Assembly: GCA_000719695.1 (NCBI GenBank)
Contig: JOHN01000046.1
Span: 1-61,076 of the forward strand
Length of the DNA: 61,076 nt
Direction: 5' to 3'
From: Streptomyces sp. NRRL F-6131
GTDB taxonomy: Bacteria > Actinomycetota > Actinomycetes > Streptomycetales > Streptomycetaceae
Notes under the pieces: model-generated
The model's input: only the letters and a program-made list of their open reading frames with translations
What the model was told of the DNA's origin: nothing
Database searches by the model: none
Translations under genes and position numbers: made by a program
Shown: positions 8,542 to 17,004 of the stretch, one piece after another
Layout of the letters: each line of letters starts with the position of its first letter
Numbering within the stretch: the stretch's first letter is position 1

Positions 8542-10335
8542 ATGCTCTCCGTCAGAACCCGACGGTCGGCGCTGGCCGTCGTCGCCGCCGCCGGCCTCGT
8601 CGGCACGGTCGCCGTGCCGTCCGCGGCGCAGGCCGCGACCGCGAAGAAGCCCAAGACCGTCAACCTCCAGTTGCTGGCGATCAACGACCTGCACGGCAAC
8701 CTGGAGCCCCCGGCCGGTTCCTCCGGCACCATCCGGGAGATCGACCCGGCCACCGGCCAGGTGGTCAGCACCCCGGCCGGCGGCATCGAGTACCTGGCCA
8801 CCGCGCTGCGCCAGGCCCGCATCCCCGCCGACGACTCGATCACCGTCGCCGCCGGCGACCTGGTCGGCGCCTCCCCGCTGACCTCGGCGCTGTTCCACGA
8901 CGAGCCCACCATCGAGGCGCTGGACAAGCTCGGCCTGGACGTCACCTCGGTCGGCAACCACGAGTTCGACGAGGGCTCCGCCGAGCTGCTCCGCCTGCAG
9001 GACGGCGGCTGCCACCCGACCGACGGCTGCTACGAGGAGGGGCGCAAGTTCAAGGGCGCCAACTTCAACTACCTGTCGGCCAACGTCACCAACGAGAAGA
9101 CCGGCAAGCCCCTGCTGGCCCCGTACTGGGTGACCAAGTCGCAGGGCGTGAAGGTCGGCTTCATCGGCGTCACCCTGGAGGGCACGCCGAACATCGTGAC
9201 CGCCGAGGGCGTCAAGGGCCTCAAGTTCGCGGGCGAGGTCGCCACGATCAACAAGTACGCCGCCGAGCTGAAGGCCAAGGGCGTCAACTCGATCGTCGCG
9301 CTGATCCACGAGGGCGGCCTGCCGGCCAGCAGCACCTACAACTACGACTGCGGCGCGGCCGGCGAGGGCATCTCCGGCCCGATCGTCGACATCGCCAAGA
9401 AGATCGACCCCGCGGTCGGCGCCATCGTCACCGGCCACACCCACAACGCGTACGCCTGCACCATCCCCGACCCGCAGGGCGTGCCGCGTTCGGTGACCAG
9501 CGCCGCCTCGTTCGGCCGGCTGTACACCGAGATCGACCTGAAGCTCGACAAGACCACCGGGACGATCGTCCGCCCGTCGGTCAAGGCCGAGAACCACGTC
9601 GTGCGCCGGACCGTCGAGAAGGCCCCGGACATGACGGAGCTGATCTCGCACTACTCCAAGCTGGCCGCGCCGATCGCCAACCGTCCGATCGGCTACATCG
9701 CCGCGGACATCAACGGCCGGGGCAACAGCGACCCGGAGAAGCCGCTCGGTGACGTCATCGCCGACGCCCAGCAGGCCGGTCTGGCCGCCCCGGACAAGGG
9801 CGGGGCGCAGATCGCCTTCATGAACCCCGGCGGCATCCGCTCCGACCTCGTCTACAAGCAGAGCGGCGCCGAGGGCGACGGCGTGGTGACCTACGGCGAG
9901 GCGTTCACCGTCCAGCCGTTCACCAACATGATGCAGGTCAAGACGCTGACCGGGGCCCAGCTGATCCAGCTGCTCCAGCAGCAGGTGAGCGGCTCCAACG
10001 AGGCCTCGCCGAAGATCCTGCAGTCGTCCAAGGGCCTCACCTACACCCTGGACATGCGCAACAAGGGTGCCGACCGGGTCGTCGTCGACTCGATCCGCCT
10101 GGGCGGCGCGCCGATCGACCCGGCCGCCAAGTACCGCGTCGCGGCCAACGAGTTCCTGGCCGGCGGCGGCGACGGCTTCCCGGCCTTCGCGGCCGGCACC
10201 GACAAGCTCGTCGGCGCCTCCGACCTGGACGTCTTCGCCGCCTACCTCGGTGCCAACAGCTCGGCCGCCGCGCCGCTGAAGGCTCCGGCGCAGGACCGCA
10301 TCAAGGTCATCGGCCCGGGCAGCACCATCGACTGA
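8542..10335 (+). CDS. Secreted bifunctional 5'-nucleotidase/metallophosphatase (UshA-like)
   Basis: A 597-residue exported enzyme that releases phosphate from extracellular nucleotides. A signal peptide (1-31, cleavage after AQAA) is followed by a calcineurin-like metallophosphatase domain (about 38-320) with the metal-site motifs AINDLHGNLEP, GNHEFDEG and GHTHN. The 5'-nucleotidase C-terminal domain (about 360-560) carries NPGGIRSD and the FLAGGGDGFPAF substrate region. The ATG at 8542 is chosen over the upstream in-frame ATG at 8440 because it directly precedes the signal peptide, follows GCAGGGGAC, and lies downstream of the promoter at 8424-8452. A strong terminator follows. Confidence 0.92.
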   Translation: MLSVRTRRSALAVVAAAGLVGTVAVPSAAQAATAKKPKTVNLQLLAINDLHGNLEPPAGSSGTIREIDPATGQVVSTPAGGIEYLATALRQARIPADDSITVAAGDLVGASPLTSALFHDEPTIEALDKLGLDVTSVGNHEFDEGSAELLRLQDGGCHPTDGCYEEGRKFKGANFNYLSANVTNEKTGKPLLAPYWVTKSQGVKVGFIGVTLEGTPNIVTAEGVKGLKFAGEVATINKYAAELKAKGVNSIVALIHEGGLPASSTYNYDCGAAGEGISGPIVDIAKKIDPAVGAIVTGHTHNAYACTIPDPQGVPRSVTSAASFGRLYTEIDLKLDKTTGTIVRPSVKAENHVVRRTVEKAPDMTELISHYSKLAAPIANRPIGYIAADINGRGNSDPEKPLGDVIADAQQAGLAAPDKGGAQIAFMNPGGIRSDLVYKQSGAEGDGVVTYGEAFTVQPFTNMMQVKTLTGAQLIQLLQQQVSGSNEASPKILQSSKGLTYTLDMRNKGADRVVVDSIRLGGAPIDPAAKYRVAANEFLAGGGDGFPAFAAGTDKLVGASDLDVFAAYLGANSSAAAPLKAPAQDRIKVIGPGSTID

Positions 10336-10363
10336 GTCGGCGGTCGCTGGCCGTGAGCCGGCC

Positions 10364-10399
10364 GGGGCGGGGCGCTGTCGGGGCGCCCCGCCCCTTTTT
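10364..10399 (+). terminator. Intrinsic terminator after the 5'-nucleotidase gene
   Basis: A 12-bp perfect stem (GGGGCGGGGCGC at 10364-10375 with its complement at 10383-10394) and a 7-nt loop are followed immediately by TTTTT. It lies between the 5'-nucleotidase and the convergent histidine kinase gene. Confidence 0.9.
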
Positions 10400-10432
10400 C
10401 GTGTCCGCGGGGCGGGATCCGAAGGAGAGGGC

Positions 10433-11944
10433 CTATGCCGGGGCGGGTCCGCCGGGGAGCCGGACGGTGGCCAGCGTGCCGGGTCCGCCGTCCGCGGCCG
10501 GGCCGAGCGACACCTCGCCGCCGGCCTCCCGGACGCTCTGCGCGACGATCGACAACCCCAGGCCGGAGCCGGGGAGCTGGCGCGAGGACGGGGAGCGCCA
10601 GAACCGGTCGAAGACGTACGGCAGCTCGTCCTGCGGGATGCCGGGACCGTGGTCGCGGACGGTCAGCACGCCCCGGTCGAGCCGGACGGCGATGGTGCCG
10701 CCGGGCGGGCTGTACTTGACCGCGTTGTCCAGCAGGTTGATCACCGCGCGCTCCAGACCGGCGGCGTCGGCGTGCACGAACCAGGGCGCGACGGAGGTCT
10801 CGAAGACCAGCCCCGGACCGCGCAGCTTGGCGCGCTCCACGGCGCGCTCGGCGATCTCGTGCACGGCGACCACGGCGAGCGTGCGGACCGGCTTCGGGGA
10901 GTCCGGGCGGGAGAGCTGGAGCAGGTCGCCGATCAGCACGGTGAGCTCCTGCATCTGGGCCTTCATGTTGCCGAGCAGCTTGGTGCGGGTGGCCGGCGGC
11001 AGCGGGCGGCCGGTGTCGTCGCTGCGGATCAGCAGGTCGACGTTGGTGCGCAGTGAGGTCAGCGGGGTGCGGAGCTCGTGGCCCGCGTCGGCGATCAGCC
11101 GGGTCTGCCGCTCGCGGGAGTTGGCGAGGGCGGTGCTCATGGAGTTGAACGAGGTGGAGAGCCGGGCGATCTCGTCCTCGCCCTGCACGGGGATCGTGGT
11201 GCCGACCTCCTCGGTGCGGGCGATGTGCTCGACGGCGTCGGTGAGCTGGTCGACGGGCTTGAGCGCGGAGCGGGCGACCAGCCGCCCGGCGAGACCGGCG
11301 AGGATGACGCCGCCGAGGGCGACCCCGCCGAGAACGAGCGCCAGTTGGCGGAGGGATTCGTCGACACCCTTGGTGGGGGTGGCGACCATGACCACGATCG
11401 AGTTGTGGGCGGGACCGCGTACCAGGGAGAGCCGGACCATCGCGGGGTCGCCGTTGGTGTACGTGCCCTCACGGATGATCGCCTGGTTGGGCCTGAGGGA
11501 CAGGGCCGCGGTGGTGTCACCCGGCTGGATCACGATGGCGCGGGCGGCTCCGGCGGGGACGGAGACGCAACCCTGGTCGGCCCAGACGAACTGGGTGTCC
11601 CGGGGAGCGGGGCCACCGCGCGGAAGGTCCGGGAGGTCGCCTGCCCGCTGCGCGGCCTGGGACTGTTCGAGGGCGGCCTCAGGAGTCGGGGGGCAGGGAC
11701 GCTGCAGGGTCGCGGCCTGGGGCGGGGGAACGTTCTCCAGGTCGTTCCGCACCTGGCCGTAGAGCTGCTTCTCCACGATGAACCAGCAGGCCAGCGCCGA
11801 CAGGGCGATCGCCACCGCGACCGCCGCCGCCGTGAGGAAGGTGAGGCGGCTGCGCAGCGAGCGGGCGCGGTACCAGGTGGTGAGGCGGCCGCGGCGGGGG
11901 ATGCGGGGCGGGCCGAGCGGGGGCGGCGGGACGGTGGGGCTCAC
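10433..11944 (-). CDS. Sensor histidine kinase, MprB-like
   Basis: A 503-residue class I histidine kinase. Two membrane helices (about 37-57 and 190-212) flank an extracellular sensor domain with a Cys pair. A HAMP linker (about 212-265), a HisKA dimerisation domain with the phosphorylated His in [10 protein letters not shown], and an HATPase domain with N-box [11 protein letters not shown]1 DHGPGIP and G2 GSGLGLSIV follow. The GTG start overlaps the response-regulator stop (GTGA), so the two are co-translated. Together with the adjacent HtrA-like protease, the module resembles mycobacterial MprAB-PepD, which responds to envelope stress; that assignment is by analogy. Confidence 0.9.
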   Translation of the reverse strand: MSPTVPPPPLGPPRIPRRGRLTTWYRARSLRSRLTFLTAAAVAVAIALSALACWFIVEKQLYGQVRNDLENVPPPQAATLQRPCPPTPEAALEQSQAAQRAGDLPDLPRGGPAPRDTQFVWADQGCVSVPAGAARAIVIQPGDTTAALSLRPNQAIIREGTYTNGDPAMVRLSLVRGPAHNSIVVMVATPTKGVDESLRQLALVLGGVALGGVILAGLAGRLVARSALKPVDQLTDAVEHIARTEEVGTTIPVQGEDEIARLSTSFNSMSTALANSRERQTRLIADAGHELRTPLTSLRTNVDLLIRSDDTGRPLPPATRTKLLGNMKAQMQELTVLIGDLLQLSRPDSPKPVRTLAVVAVHEIAERAVERAKLRGPGLVFETSVAPWFVHADAAGLERAVINLLDNAVKYSPPGGTIAVRLDRGVLTVRDHGPGIPQDELPYVFDRFWRSPSSRQLPGSGLGLSIVAQSVREAGGEVSLGPAADGGPGTLATVRLPGGPAPA

Positions 11945-12717
11945 GCGCTGGTGCCGGCGGCCGGGCGGAGCGCGTAGCCGACCCCGCGGACGGTCTGGAT
12001 GAGCCGGGGCAGGCCGCCCTGCTCGGTCTTGCGGCGCAGGTACATCACGTACACGTCCAGGGAGTTGGACGAGGGCTCGAAGTCGAAGCCCCAGACCGCC
12101 TTGAGGATCTGTTCCCGGGTGAGCACCTGCCGGGGGTGGGCCAGGAACATCTCCAGCAGCATGAACTCGGTGCGGGTCAGTTCGACCGGCCGGCCGGCCC
12201 GGGTGACCTCGCGGGTGGCGGTGTTCATCCGCAGGTCCGCGAAGGCGAGGACGTCGGTCTCCTCCTCGACGGCGGCCGCCCGGGCGGCGGCCTCGGTGGC
12301 GAGCGCGTTGCGCCGCAGCAGCGCCCGCACCCGGGCGAGCAGCTCGTCGAGTTCGAAGGGCTTGGCGAGGTAGTCGTCGGCGCCGACGTCCAGGCCGGTG
12401 ACGCGGTCGCCGACGGCGTCGCGGGCGGTGAGCATCAGCACCGGGACGGTGTCGCCGCGCGAGCGCATCCGGCGGACGGCGGTGAGGCCGTCCATCCGGG
12501 GCATCATGATGTCGAGCAGGACGAGGTCCGGCCGGTCGCGTTCGACGGATTCGAGGGCCTCGTAGCCGTCGGTGGCGGTGGCGACCTCGTAGCCCTCGAA
12601 GGCGAGGCTGCTCTCCAGGGCGTCCCGGAGGGCGGGTTCGTCGTCGACCACGAGGAGCCGGGCGGTGGTCTGCTGCCCGGGCTCGGCGGGGGTGCGGTCG
12701 TCGGCGGACGGGGTCAT
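11941..12717 (-). CDS. OmpR-family response regulator, MprA-like
   Basis: A 258-residue regulator. The receiver domain (about 20-135) has the acidic pocket VVDDE, the phospho-acceptor Asp in [11 protein letters not shown], and the conserved Lys in [11 protein letters not shown]. The C-terminal winged-helix DNA-binding domain (about 160-252) has the OmpR signature [12 protein letters not shown] and VRGVGYAL. It is partnered with the kinase whose gene overlaps it by 4 nt, and lies 57 nt downstream of the HtrA-like protease gene on the same strand, so protease, regulator and kinase probably form one operon. Confidence 0.93.
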   Translation of the reverse strand: MTPSADDRTPAEPGQQTTARLLVVDDEPALRDALESSLAFEGYEVATATDGYEALESVERDRPDLVLLDIMMPRMDGLTAVRRMRSRGDTVPVLMLTARDAVGDRVTGLDVGADDYLAKPFELDELLARVRALLRRNALATEAAARAAAVEEETDVLAFADLRMNTATREVTRAGRPVELTRTEFMLLEMFLAHPRQVLTREQILKAVWGFDFEPSSNSLDVYVMYLRRKTEQGGLPRLIQTVRGVGYALRPAAGTSA

Positions 12718-12774
12718 CGGCGGTGGGCCTTTCTGGTGGCGGGAGGGCCTGCTCGGGTCAATTGTCGGGCGCGG

Positions 12775-13980
12775 TCAGACGTTCTGGCCGGACTGCAGCT
12801 TCGGCAGCACCTGCTTGATGTCGTCGATCGGGATGGCGAAGCCGAGGCCGACGCTGCCGGCGCCGCTGCCGCCGGCGGTGGCGCTGGACCCGCTCGGCGA
12901 GTACATGGCCGAGTTGATGCCGATGACCTGCCCGTTGGCGTTGATCAGCGGGCCGCCGGAGTTGCCGGGGTTGAGCGCGGCGTCGGTCTGGAAGGCCTGG
13001 TAGGTGGCGGTCTCGCCGCCGCTCTGCGGGGTGCTGCCGCGCAGCCCGGGCAGGTCGGGGAAGCCGAAGCCGCCGTTGCCGCTGGTGGTGCCCTCGTCGA
13101 GCCGGACGGTGACCTCGCGGTGCTCGGCGCTGATGATGCCGGAGGTGACGGTGCCGGTGAGGCCCTCGGGGTTGCCGATGGCGACGACCGGGTCGCCGAC
13201 CGAGACGGCGGAGGAGTCGCCGAGGACGGCGGGGGTGAGCTGCTTCGTGCCGCTCGCGGTGATCACGGCGGCGTCCAGGCCCTTGTCGGTGCCGGTGAGG
13301 GTGGCCCGGGCGGAGGAGCCGTCGTGGAAGGTGACGGTGATCCGGCCGCCGCCGGCGGCGCCCGAGACCACGTGGTAGTTGGTGAGGATCTGTCCGCCGG
13401 CGGTGAGCACCACGCCGGTGCCGGTGGCGGTCCCGTTGGCGGTCTTCACCGTGATCTGGACGACGCTGGGGGAGACGGCGGCCGCGACGGCGGCGACGTC
13501 CGCGCTGCCGTCGGTGCGGGCGGCGACCGGACTGGCGACGGTGCCGGTGCGGGCGGCGGAGCCGTGGCCCTGGGCGGCGACGACGCCCCCGGTGACCCCG
13601 CCGAGCACGGCGGCGACCGCGGCGACGGCGGTGGCCAGGGCCAGTCGGCCGCGCAGCAGGCCGCGCCCGGCCCGGTGGCCGGGGCCGCGGGGGCGGTCCG
13701 GGTCGGCGGCCGCCTCGGGCGGGAACGGCGGCAGAGGGGGAGGGGGCGGGGTACCGGCGGCGGGGTGGGCGGCGGCGCCGTACCCGGTGCTGTCGTGGGT
13801 GCTGCTGCCGAGGACCGTGCCCGGAATGACCTGGGGGCGCTGCTCCCCGTACCGGGGGTCGGCCGCGCCGTCGTACCCCGCGTCGTACCCCGGGCCGTCG
13901 TAGGAGCCGCTGCCGTAGGAGCCGCCGTCGTACCGCTCGCCGCCGCTGTCGCGGTGCTGCCACTGCTGGTGATCGCTCAT
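12775..13980 (-). CDS. Membrane-anchored HtrA-like serine protease without PDZ domain
   Basis: A 401-residue S1C-family protease. Residues 1-115 are a cytoplasmic Gly/Tyr/Asp- and Pro-rich tail. One membrane helix lies near 118-140. The trypsin-like domain (about 165-395) has the catalytic His in TNYHVV, Asp in GLDAAVIT and Ser in NPGNSGGPL. An extra Gly-rich loop of about 25 residues precedes the Ser region. The protein stops right after the protease domain, so the PDZ domain of standard DegP/PepD proteins is absent. ATG 13980 is chosen because the sequence from MSDHQQW onward has the typical disordered N-terminus; upstream codons overlap the promoter region. It heads the operon with the MprAB-like pair. 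Confidence 0.9.
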   Translation of the reverse strand: MSDHQQWQHRDSGGERYDGGSYGSGSYDGPGYDAGYDGAADPRYGEQRPQVIPGTVLGSSTHDSTGYGAAAHPAAGTPPPPPLPPFPPEAAADPDRPRGPGHRAGRGLLRGRLALATAVAAVAAVLGGVTGGVVAAQGHGSAARTGTVASPVAARTDGSADVAAVAAAVSPSVVQITVKTANGTATGTGVVLTAGGQILTNYHVVSGAAGGGRITVTFHDGSSARATLTGTDKGLDAAVITASGTKQLTPAVLGDSSAVSVGDPVVAIGNPEGLTGTVTSGIISAEHREVTVRLDEGTTSGNGGFGFPDLPGLRGSTPQSGGETATYQAFQTDAALNPGNSGGPLINANGQVIGINSAMYSPSGSSATAGGSGAGSVGLGFAIPIDDIKQVLPKLQSGQNV

Positions 13981-13999
13981 GGCGACCAACGTCCGCCCG

Positions 14000-14020
14000 C
14001 CGGATGAGAATCCGGTGAGA
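14000..14020 (-). promoter_or_regulatory. Direct repeat upstream of the protease operon, candidate regulator site
   Basis: Reading the minus strand, TCTCACCGG and TCTCATCCGG stand about 11 nt apart just upstream of the protease start codon, and a related CTGAGCGGG copy lies further upstream. Repeats of this kind are bound by OmpR-family regulators, and the downstream operon encodes one, so autoregulation is possible. The site is close to the start codon, and no experiment or consensus supports it. Confidence 0.3.
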
Positions 14021-14096
14021 GCCCGCTCAGAAGCCGCCGAGAAGCCCGTTGACTTCTCATAAAGCCTGGTCAGGCCGGGACGGCCGCAAGACACCC

Positions 14097-15143
14097 CTAG
14101 GCGTCGGCGGTGTCCGGCGAGCAGCCGCAGGAACGCCGTACGACCAGGCGCGACGGGAACTTGCGGACCCGCTCGGTGTCCGATCCGGGCACCATCAGCG
14201 AGTCGTCCAGCACCAGGTCCACCGCGGCCCTGGCCATCGCGTCGCGGTCGGAGGCGACGGTGGTCAGCGGCGGGTCGGCCAGCGCGGCCTCCGGCACGTC
14301 GTCGAAGCCGGCCACCGCGAGGTCCTCCGGGACCCGCAGTCCCACTTCGCGGGCGGCCCGCAGCACGCCGATGGCCTGGTCGTCGGTGGAGCAGAAGATC
14401 GCCGACGGGCGGTCCTCGGAGCGCAGCACGCCGAGCGCGACGTCGTACGCGCCGTAGCGGTGGAAGGGCGCGTCGATCAGGTGCGGTTCGGTCGGCAGGC
14501 CGTGCGCGTCCATGGCGCGCTGCCAGCCCTCGACGTGGTCGATGACCGGGTCGCCGGGGGCGGGGGACTCGACCGGGCCGCCGAAGCAGGCCACGTACGG
14601 GTGCCCGTGCACCTCCAGCAGGTGGCGGACGACGGCCTCGGCGCCGCCGACGTCGTCGGTGACCACCGCGACGTCGTCGATCGCCTCGGGGCGGCGGTGC
14701 AGCAGCACCACCTTGGCCCCCTCCATGGCGGCGAACTCCTCGGCGGCCCGCTGCGAGGGGCCCTGGCTGACCAGGATCAGGCCGGAGACCCGCATGCCGA
14801 GGAAGGCGCGGACGTAGTGGACCTCGCGGTCGTCGACGTAGTCGGAGTTGCCGATCAGCACGAGCTTGCCGCGCTCGGAGGCGGCCCGTTCCACGGCGTG
14901 CGCCATCTCGGCGAAGAACGGCTGGCGGGCGTCCGGGACGACCATGCCGATGAGGTTGGTGCGGCGGGAGGCCATCGCCTGCGCGACGCTGTTCGGCCGG
15001 TAGCCGAGCTGCTCGATCGCGGCGAGCACCTTCTCGCGGGTGGCGGGCGCGACCGGCCGCGGCCCGTTGTTGATCACGTAGCTGACGACCGCGGTCGAGG
15101 TACCAGCCAGTCGGGCTACATCGTCGCGCGTCACTTTGGCCAC
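14097..15143 (-). CDS. LacI-family transcriptional regulator
   Basis: A 348-residue regulator with an N-terminal LacI helix-turn-helix ([20 protein letters not shown], about 4-23), the hinge sequence [15 protein letters not shown], and a periplasmic-binding-protein-like effector domain (about 62-335). The effector domain implies control by a small ligand, probably a sugar; no adjacent sugar transporter identifies it. GTG 15143 is only 6 nt after TAGACT (minus strand, 15150-15155), so the mRNA is probably leaderless. The gene ends 116 nt before the protease start and appears to be a single-gene unit. Confidence 0.92.
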   Translation of the reverse strand: MAKVTRDDVARLAGTSTAVVSYVINNGPRPVAPATREKVLAAIEQLGYRPNSVAQAMASRRTNLIGMVVPDARQPFFAEMAHAVERAASERGKLVLIGNSDYVDDREVHYVRAFLGMRVSGLILVSQGPSQRAAEEFAAMEGAKVVLLHRRPEAIDDVAVVTDDVGGAEAVVRHLLEVHGHPYVACFGGPVESPAPGDPVIDHVEGWQRAMDAHGLPTEPHLIDAPFHRYGAYDVALGVLRSEDRPSAIFCSTDDQAIGVLRAAREVGLRVPEDLAVAGFDDVPEAALADPPLTTVASDRDAMARAAVDLVLDDSLMVPGSDTERVRKFPSRLVVRRSCGCSPDTADA

Positions 15144-15291
15144 GGGGGGAGTCTACGCGGGTGGCGTGCGCCGGGGCAGTGGGGACCTCAGCCCGTCGGG
15201 TGCCGTCCGCGGGGGTGGTCGGGGACGGGCCGGGGCGAATCCGGACAGGCCGGGCCGGGCGGTGCGGGGTGGGCCCGCCCGGCCGGCCGGG

Positions 15292-16026
15292 TCAGGCGTC
15301 CAGCGCGGCCGGGGAGCGCCGGGCGGCCGGGTCGGAGCGCTCGCCCTTGTCGGGCTTCTCCGGGACGACGAAGCGGTAGCCGACGTTGCGGACGGTGCCG
15401 ATCAGGCCCTCGTGCTCGACGCCGAGCTTGGCCCGCAGCCGCCGCACGTGCACGTCGACCGTCCGGGTGCCGCCGAAGTAGTCGTAGCCCCAGACCTCCT
15501 GCAGCAGCTGCGCCCGGGTGAAGACCCGGCCGGGGTGCTGGGCGAGGTACTTGAGCAGCTCGAACTCCTTGAAGGTGAGGTCGAGCACCCGGCCCTTGAG
15601 CTTGGCGGAGTAGGTGGCCTCGTCGACCGAGAGGTCGCCGTTGCGGATCTCCATCGGGCTGTCGTCGGTGGTCACCTGGAGCCGGCCGAGGCCGAGCCGC
15701 AGCCGGGCCTCGACCTCGGCGGGTCCGGCGGTGTCGAGCAGGACGTCGTCGACGCCCCAGTCGGCGGTGACGGCGGCCAGGCCGCCCTCGGTCACGACCA
15801 GGATCAGCGGGCAGCCGATGCCGGTGGAGCGCAGCAGCTGGCAGAGGCTGCGGATCTGCGGCAGGTCGCGCCGGCCGTCCACCAGGATGACGTCGGCGCT
15901 GGGTGTGTCGACCAGGGCGGCGCCCTCGGCGGGTGCCACGCGGACGTTGTGCAGCAGCAGGCCGAGCGCGGGCAGTACCTCGGCGGACGGTTGCAGCGCG
16001 TTGGTGAGGAGGAGCAGAGAACTCAT
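15292..16026 (-). CDS. glnR: Global nitrogen regulator GlnR
   Basis: A 244-residue OmpR-family orphan regulator. The N-terminal receiver-like domain ([19 protein letters not shown]...) lacks the usual acidic pocket and conserved Lys, as in actinobacterial GlnR, which works without phosphorylation by a kinase. The C-terminal winged helix (about 125-220) contains [20 protein letters not shown] and [13 protein letters not shown]. No kinase gene is adjacent. GlnR activates or represses glnA, amtB-glnK-glnD, nirBD and related genes under nitrogen limitation. ATG 16026 is chosen from alignment with known GlnR N-termini. A long 5' region without a gene precedes it. Confidence 0.92.
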   Translation of the reverse strand: MSSLLLLTNALQPSAEVLPALGLLLHNVRVAPAEGAALVDTPSADVILVDGRRDLPQIRSLCQLLRSTGIGCPLILVVTEGGLAAVTADWGVDDVLLDTAGPAEVEARLRLGLGRLQVTTDDSPMEIRNGDLSVDEATYSAKLKGRVLDLTFKEFELLKYLAQHPGRVFTRAQLLQEVWGYDYFGGTRTVDVHVRRLRAKLGVEHEGLIGTVRNVGYRFVVPEKPDKGERSDPAARRSPAALDA

Positions 16027-16704
16027 ACCCGGTAGTCCCCTTTCCGGGTCGTCGCGGTCGCGTTCCGGCTGCCGCCACAGCCGGATGGCGCACGTGCTGG
16101 TGAGGGGGAGGAGACGGCCGCCCGGTCGGAACCGGTGGACCCGTGGACGCGGACGGCCGAACGGGGGGCGCGTCGGGGGTCCCGCAACCCGCGATGCACC
16201 GTTTCTGCCCTGTTCATCCCGCGAACCTTCCGGTCCTGGCCCGTCCCGGGCGGCGGCCCGGAGCCGGGGTTGTCCGACGCCCCTGCCGGGCCCGGCACCT
16301 CGTTGTGCCGTGCGTGGCGGGGGCGGTTCCTGCGTGCGCCGGGGGTGGACCGACGATTCGCACGAACGTCCGTACTGGCGTCCTGAAAGCACAAAAGGAT
16401 CCGGGGGCGACTCTGCCCGGATCCCTCAGGGGTCGAGGATAGCCGACCGGCTCCCGCGCCGGGAGGGCCCCGGACCGGCGGTTCGGCCATTCCGGGCACG
16501 CCCCGGGTGAGCCCGGCCACAGCTTCGCGACGGCGCCGCCGGGTGCCGGGCCGGGGCGATTGCCGCTCGCCGGGGCGAACACGCCATCATGGGACGCACA
16601 TCGGCGGCACCGTGCGCGTACACCTTCCGGGCGAGGCCCGGGCGCCTCCGGTGGACCCGGCCGGGGCACCCGGGACGGGGCGAGGACGACGAGAAGGGGT
16701 TGCC
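16027..16704. other. Divergent non-coding region upstream of glnR and the MoaD-like gene
   Basis: This 678-nt stretch between the divergent glnR and MoaD-like genes holds no reading frame with convincing codon bias or family similarity. It contains one hairpin with a T-tract on the minus strand (16393-16424), annotated separately. The rest presumably carries the glnR and MoaD-like promoters; I could not fix either with confidence. Confidence 0.5.
16393..16424 (-). terminator. Terminator-like hairpin reading towards glnR
   Basis: GGATCCGGG and its complement (16397-16405 with 16416-16424, 10-nt loop) are followed on the minus strand by TTTT at 16393-16396. No minus-strand gene ends here. It may block antisense or read-through transcription, act as an attenuator in a long glnR leader, or end a small RNA transcribed from about 16500. 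Confidence 0.5.
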
Positions 16705-17004
16705 ATGGGCGCGACCACCGGGCACGACCCGGCGGCCGCCGTTCGGGTCAGCGGAACGATCCGCTACTGGGCGGCGGCGAAGTCGGAGGCCGGGCTGGCC
16801 GAGGAGCCGTACCTGGCGGTGACCCTGGCCGAGGCGCTGGCGGACGCCAAGGAGCGGCACGCGGACCGGCCGAAGCTGGTCCGGCTGCTCGGCCACTGCT
16901 CCTACCTGGTGGACGGCTCGCCGGTGGGCGGCCGTGACCACACGACCGTGGCGCTCAGCGAGGGCGGCACGATCGAGGTCCTCCCGCCGTTCGCGGGCGG
17001 GTGA
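16705..17004 (+). CDS. MoaD/ThiS-like ubiquitin-fold protein
   Basis: A 99-residue beta-grasp protein. The C-terminus EVLPPFAGG ends with the Gly-Gly that MoaD/ThiS sulfur carriers need for adenylation and thiocarboxylate formation. The N-terminal [12 protein letters not shown] stretch is typical of MoaD-like proteins (FAAAREAAG). It could supply sulfur for molybdopterin or another cofactor; no partner E1-like enzyme or MoaE gene is adjacent, so the pathway is not shown. ATG 16705 follows GAGAAGGGG. The stop codon overlaps the GTG of the next gene. Confidence 0.85.
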   Translation: MGATTGHDPAAAVRVSGTIRYWAAAKSEAGLAEEPYLAVTLAEALADAKERHADRPKLVRLLGHCSYLVDGSPVGGRDHTTVALSEGGTIEVLPPFAGG

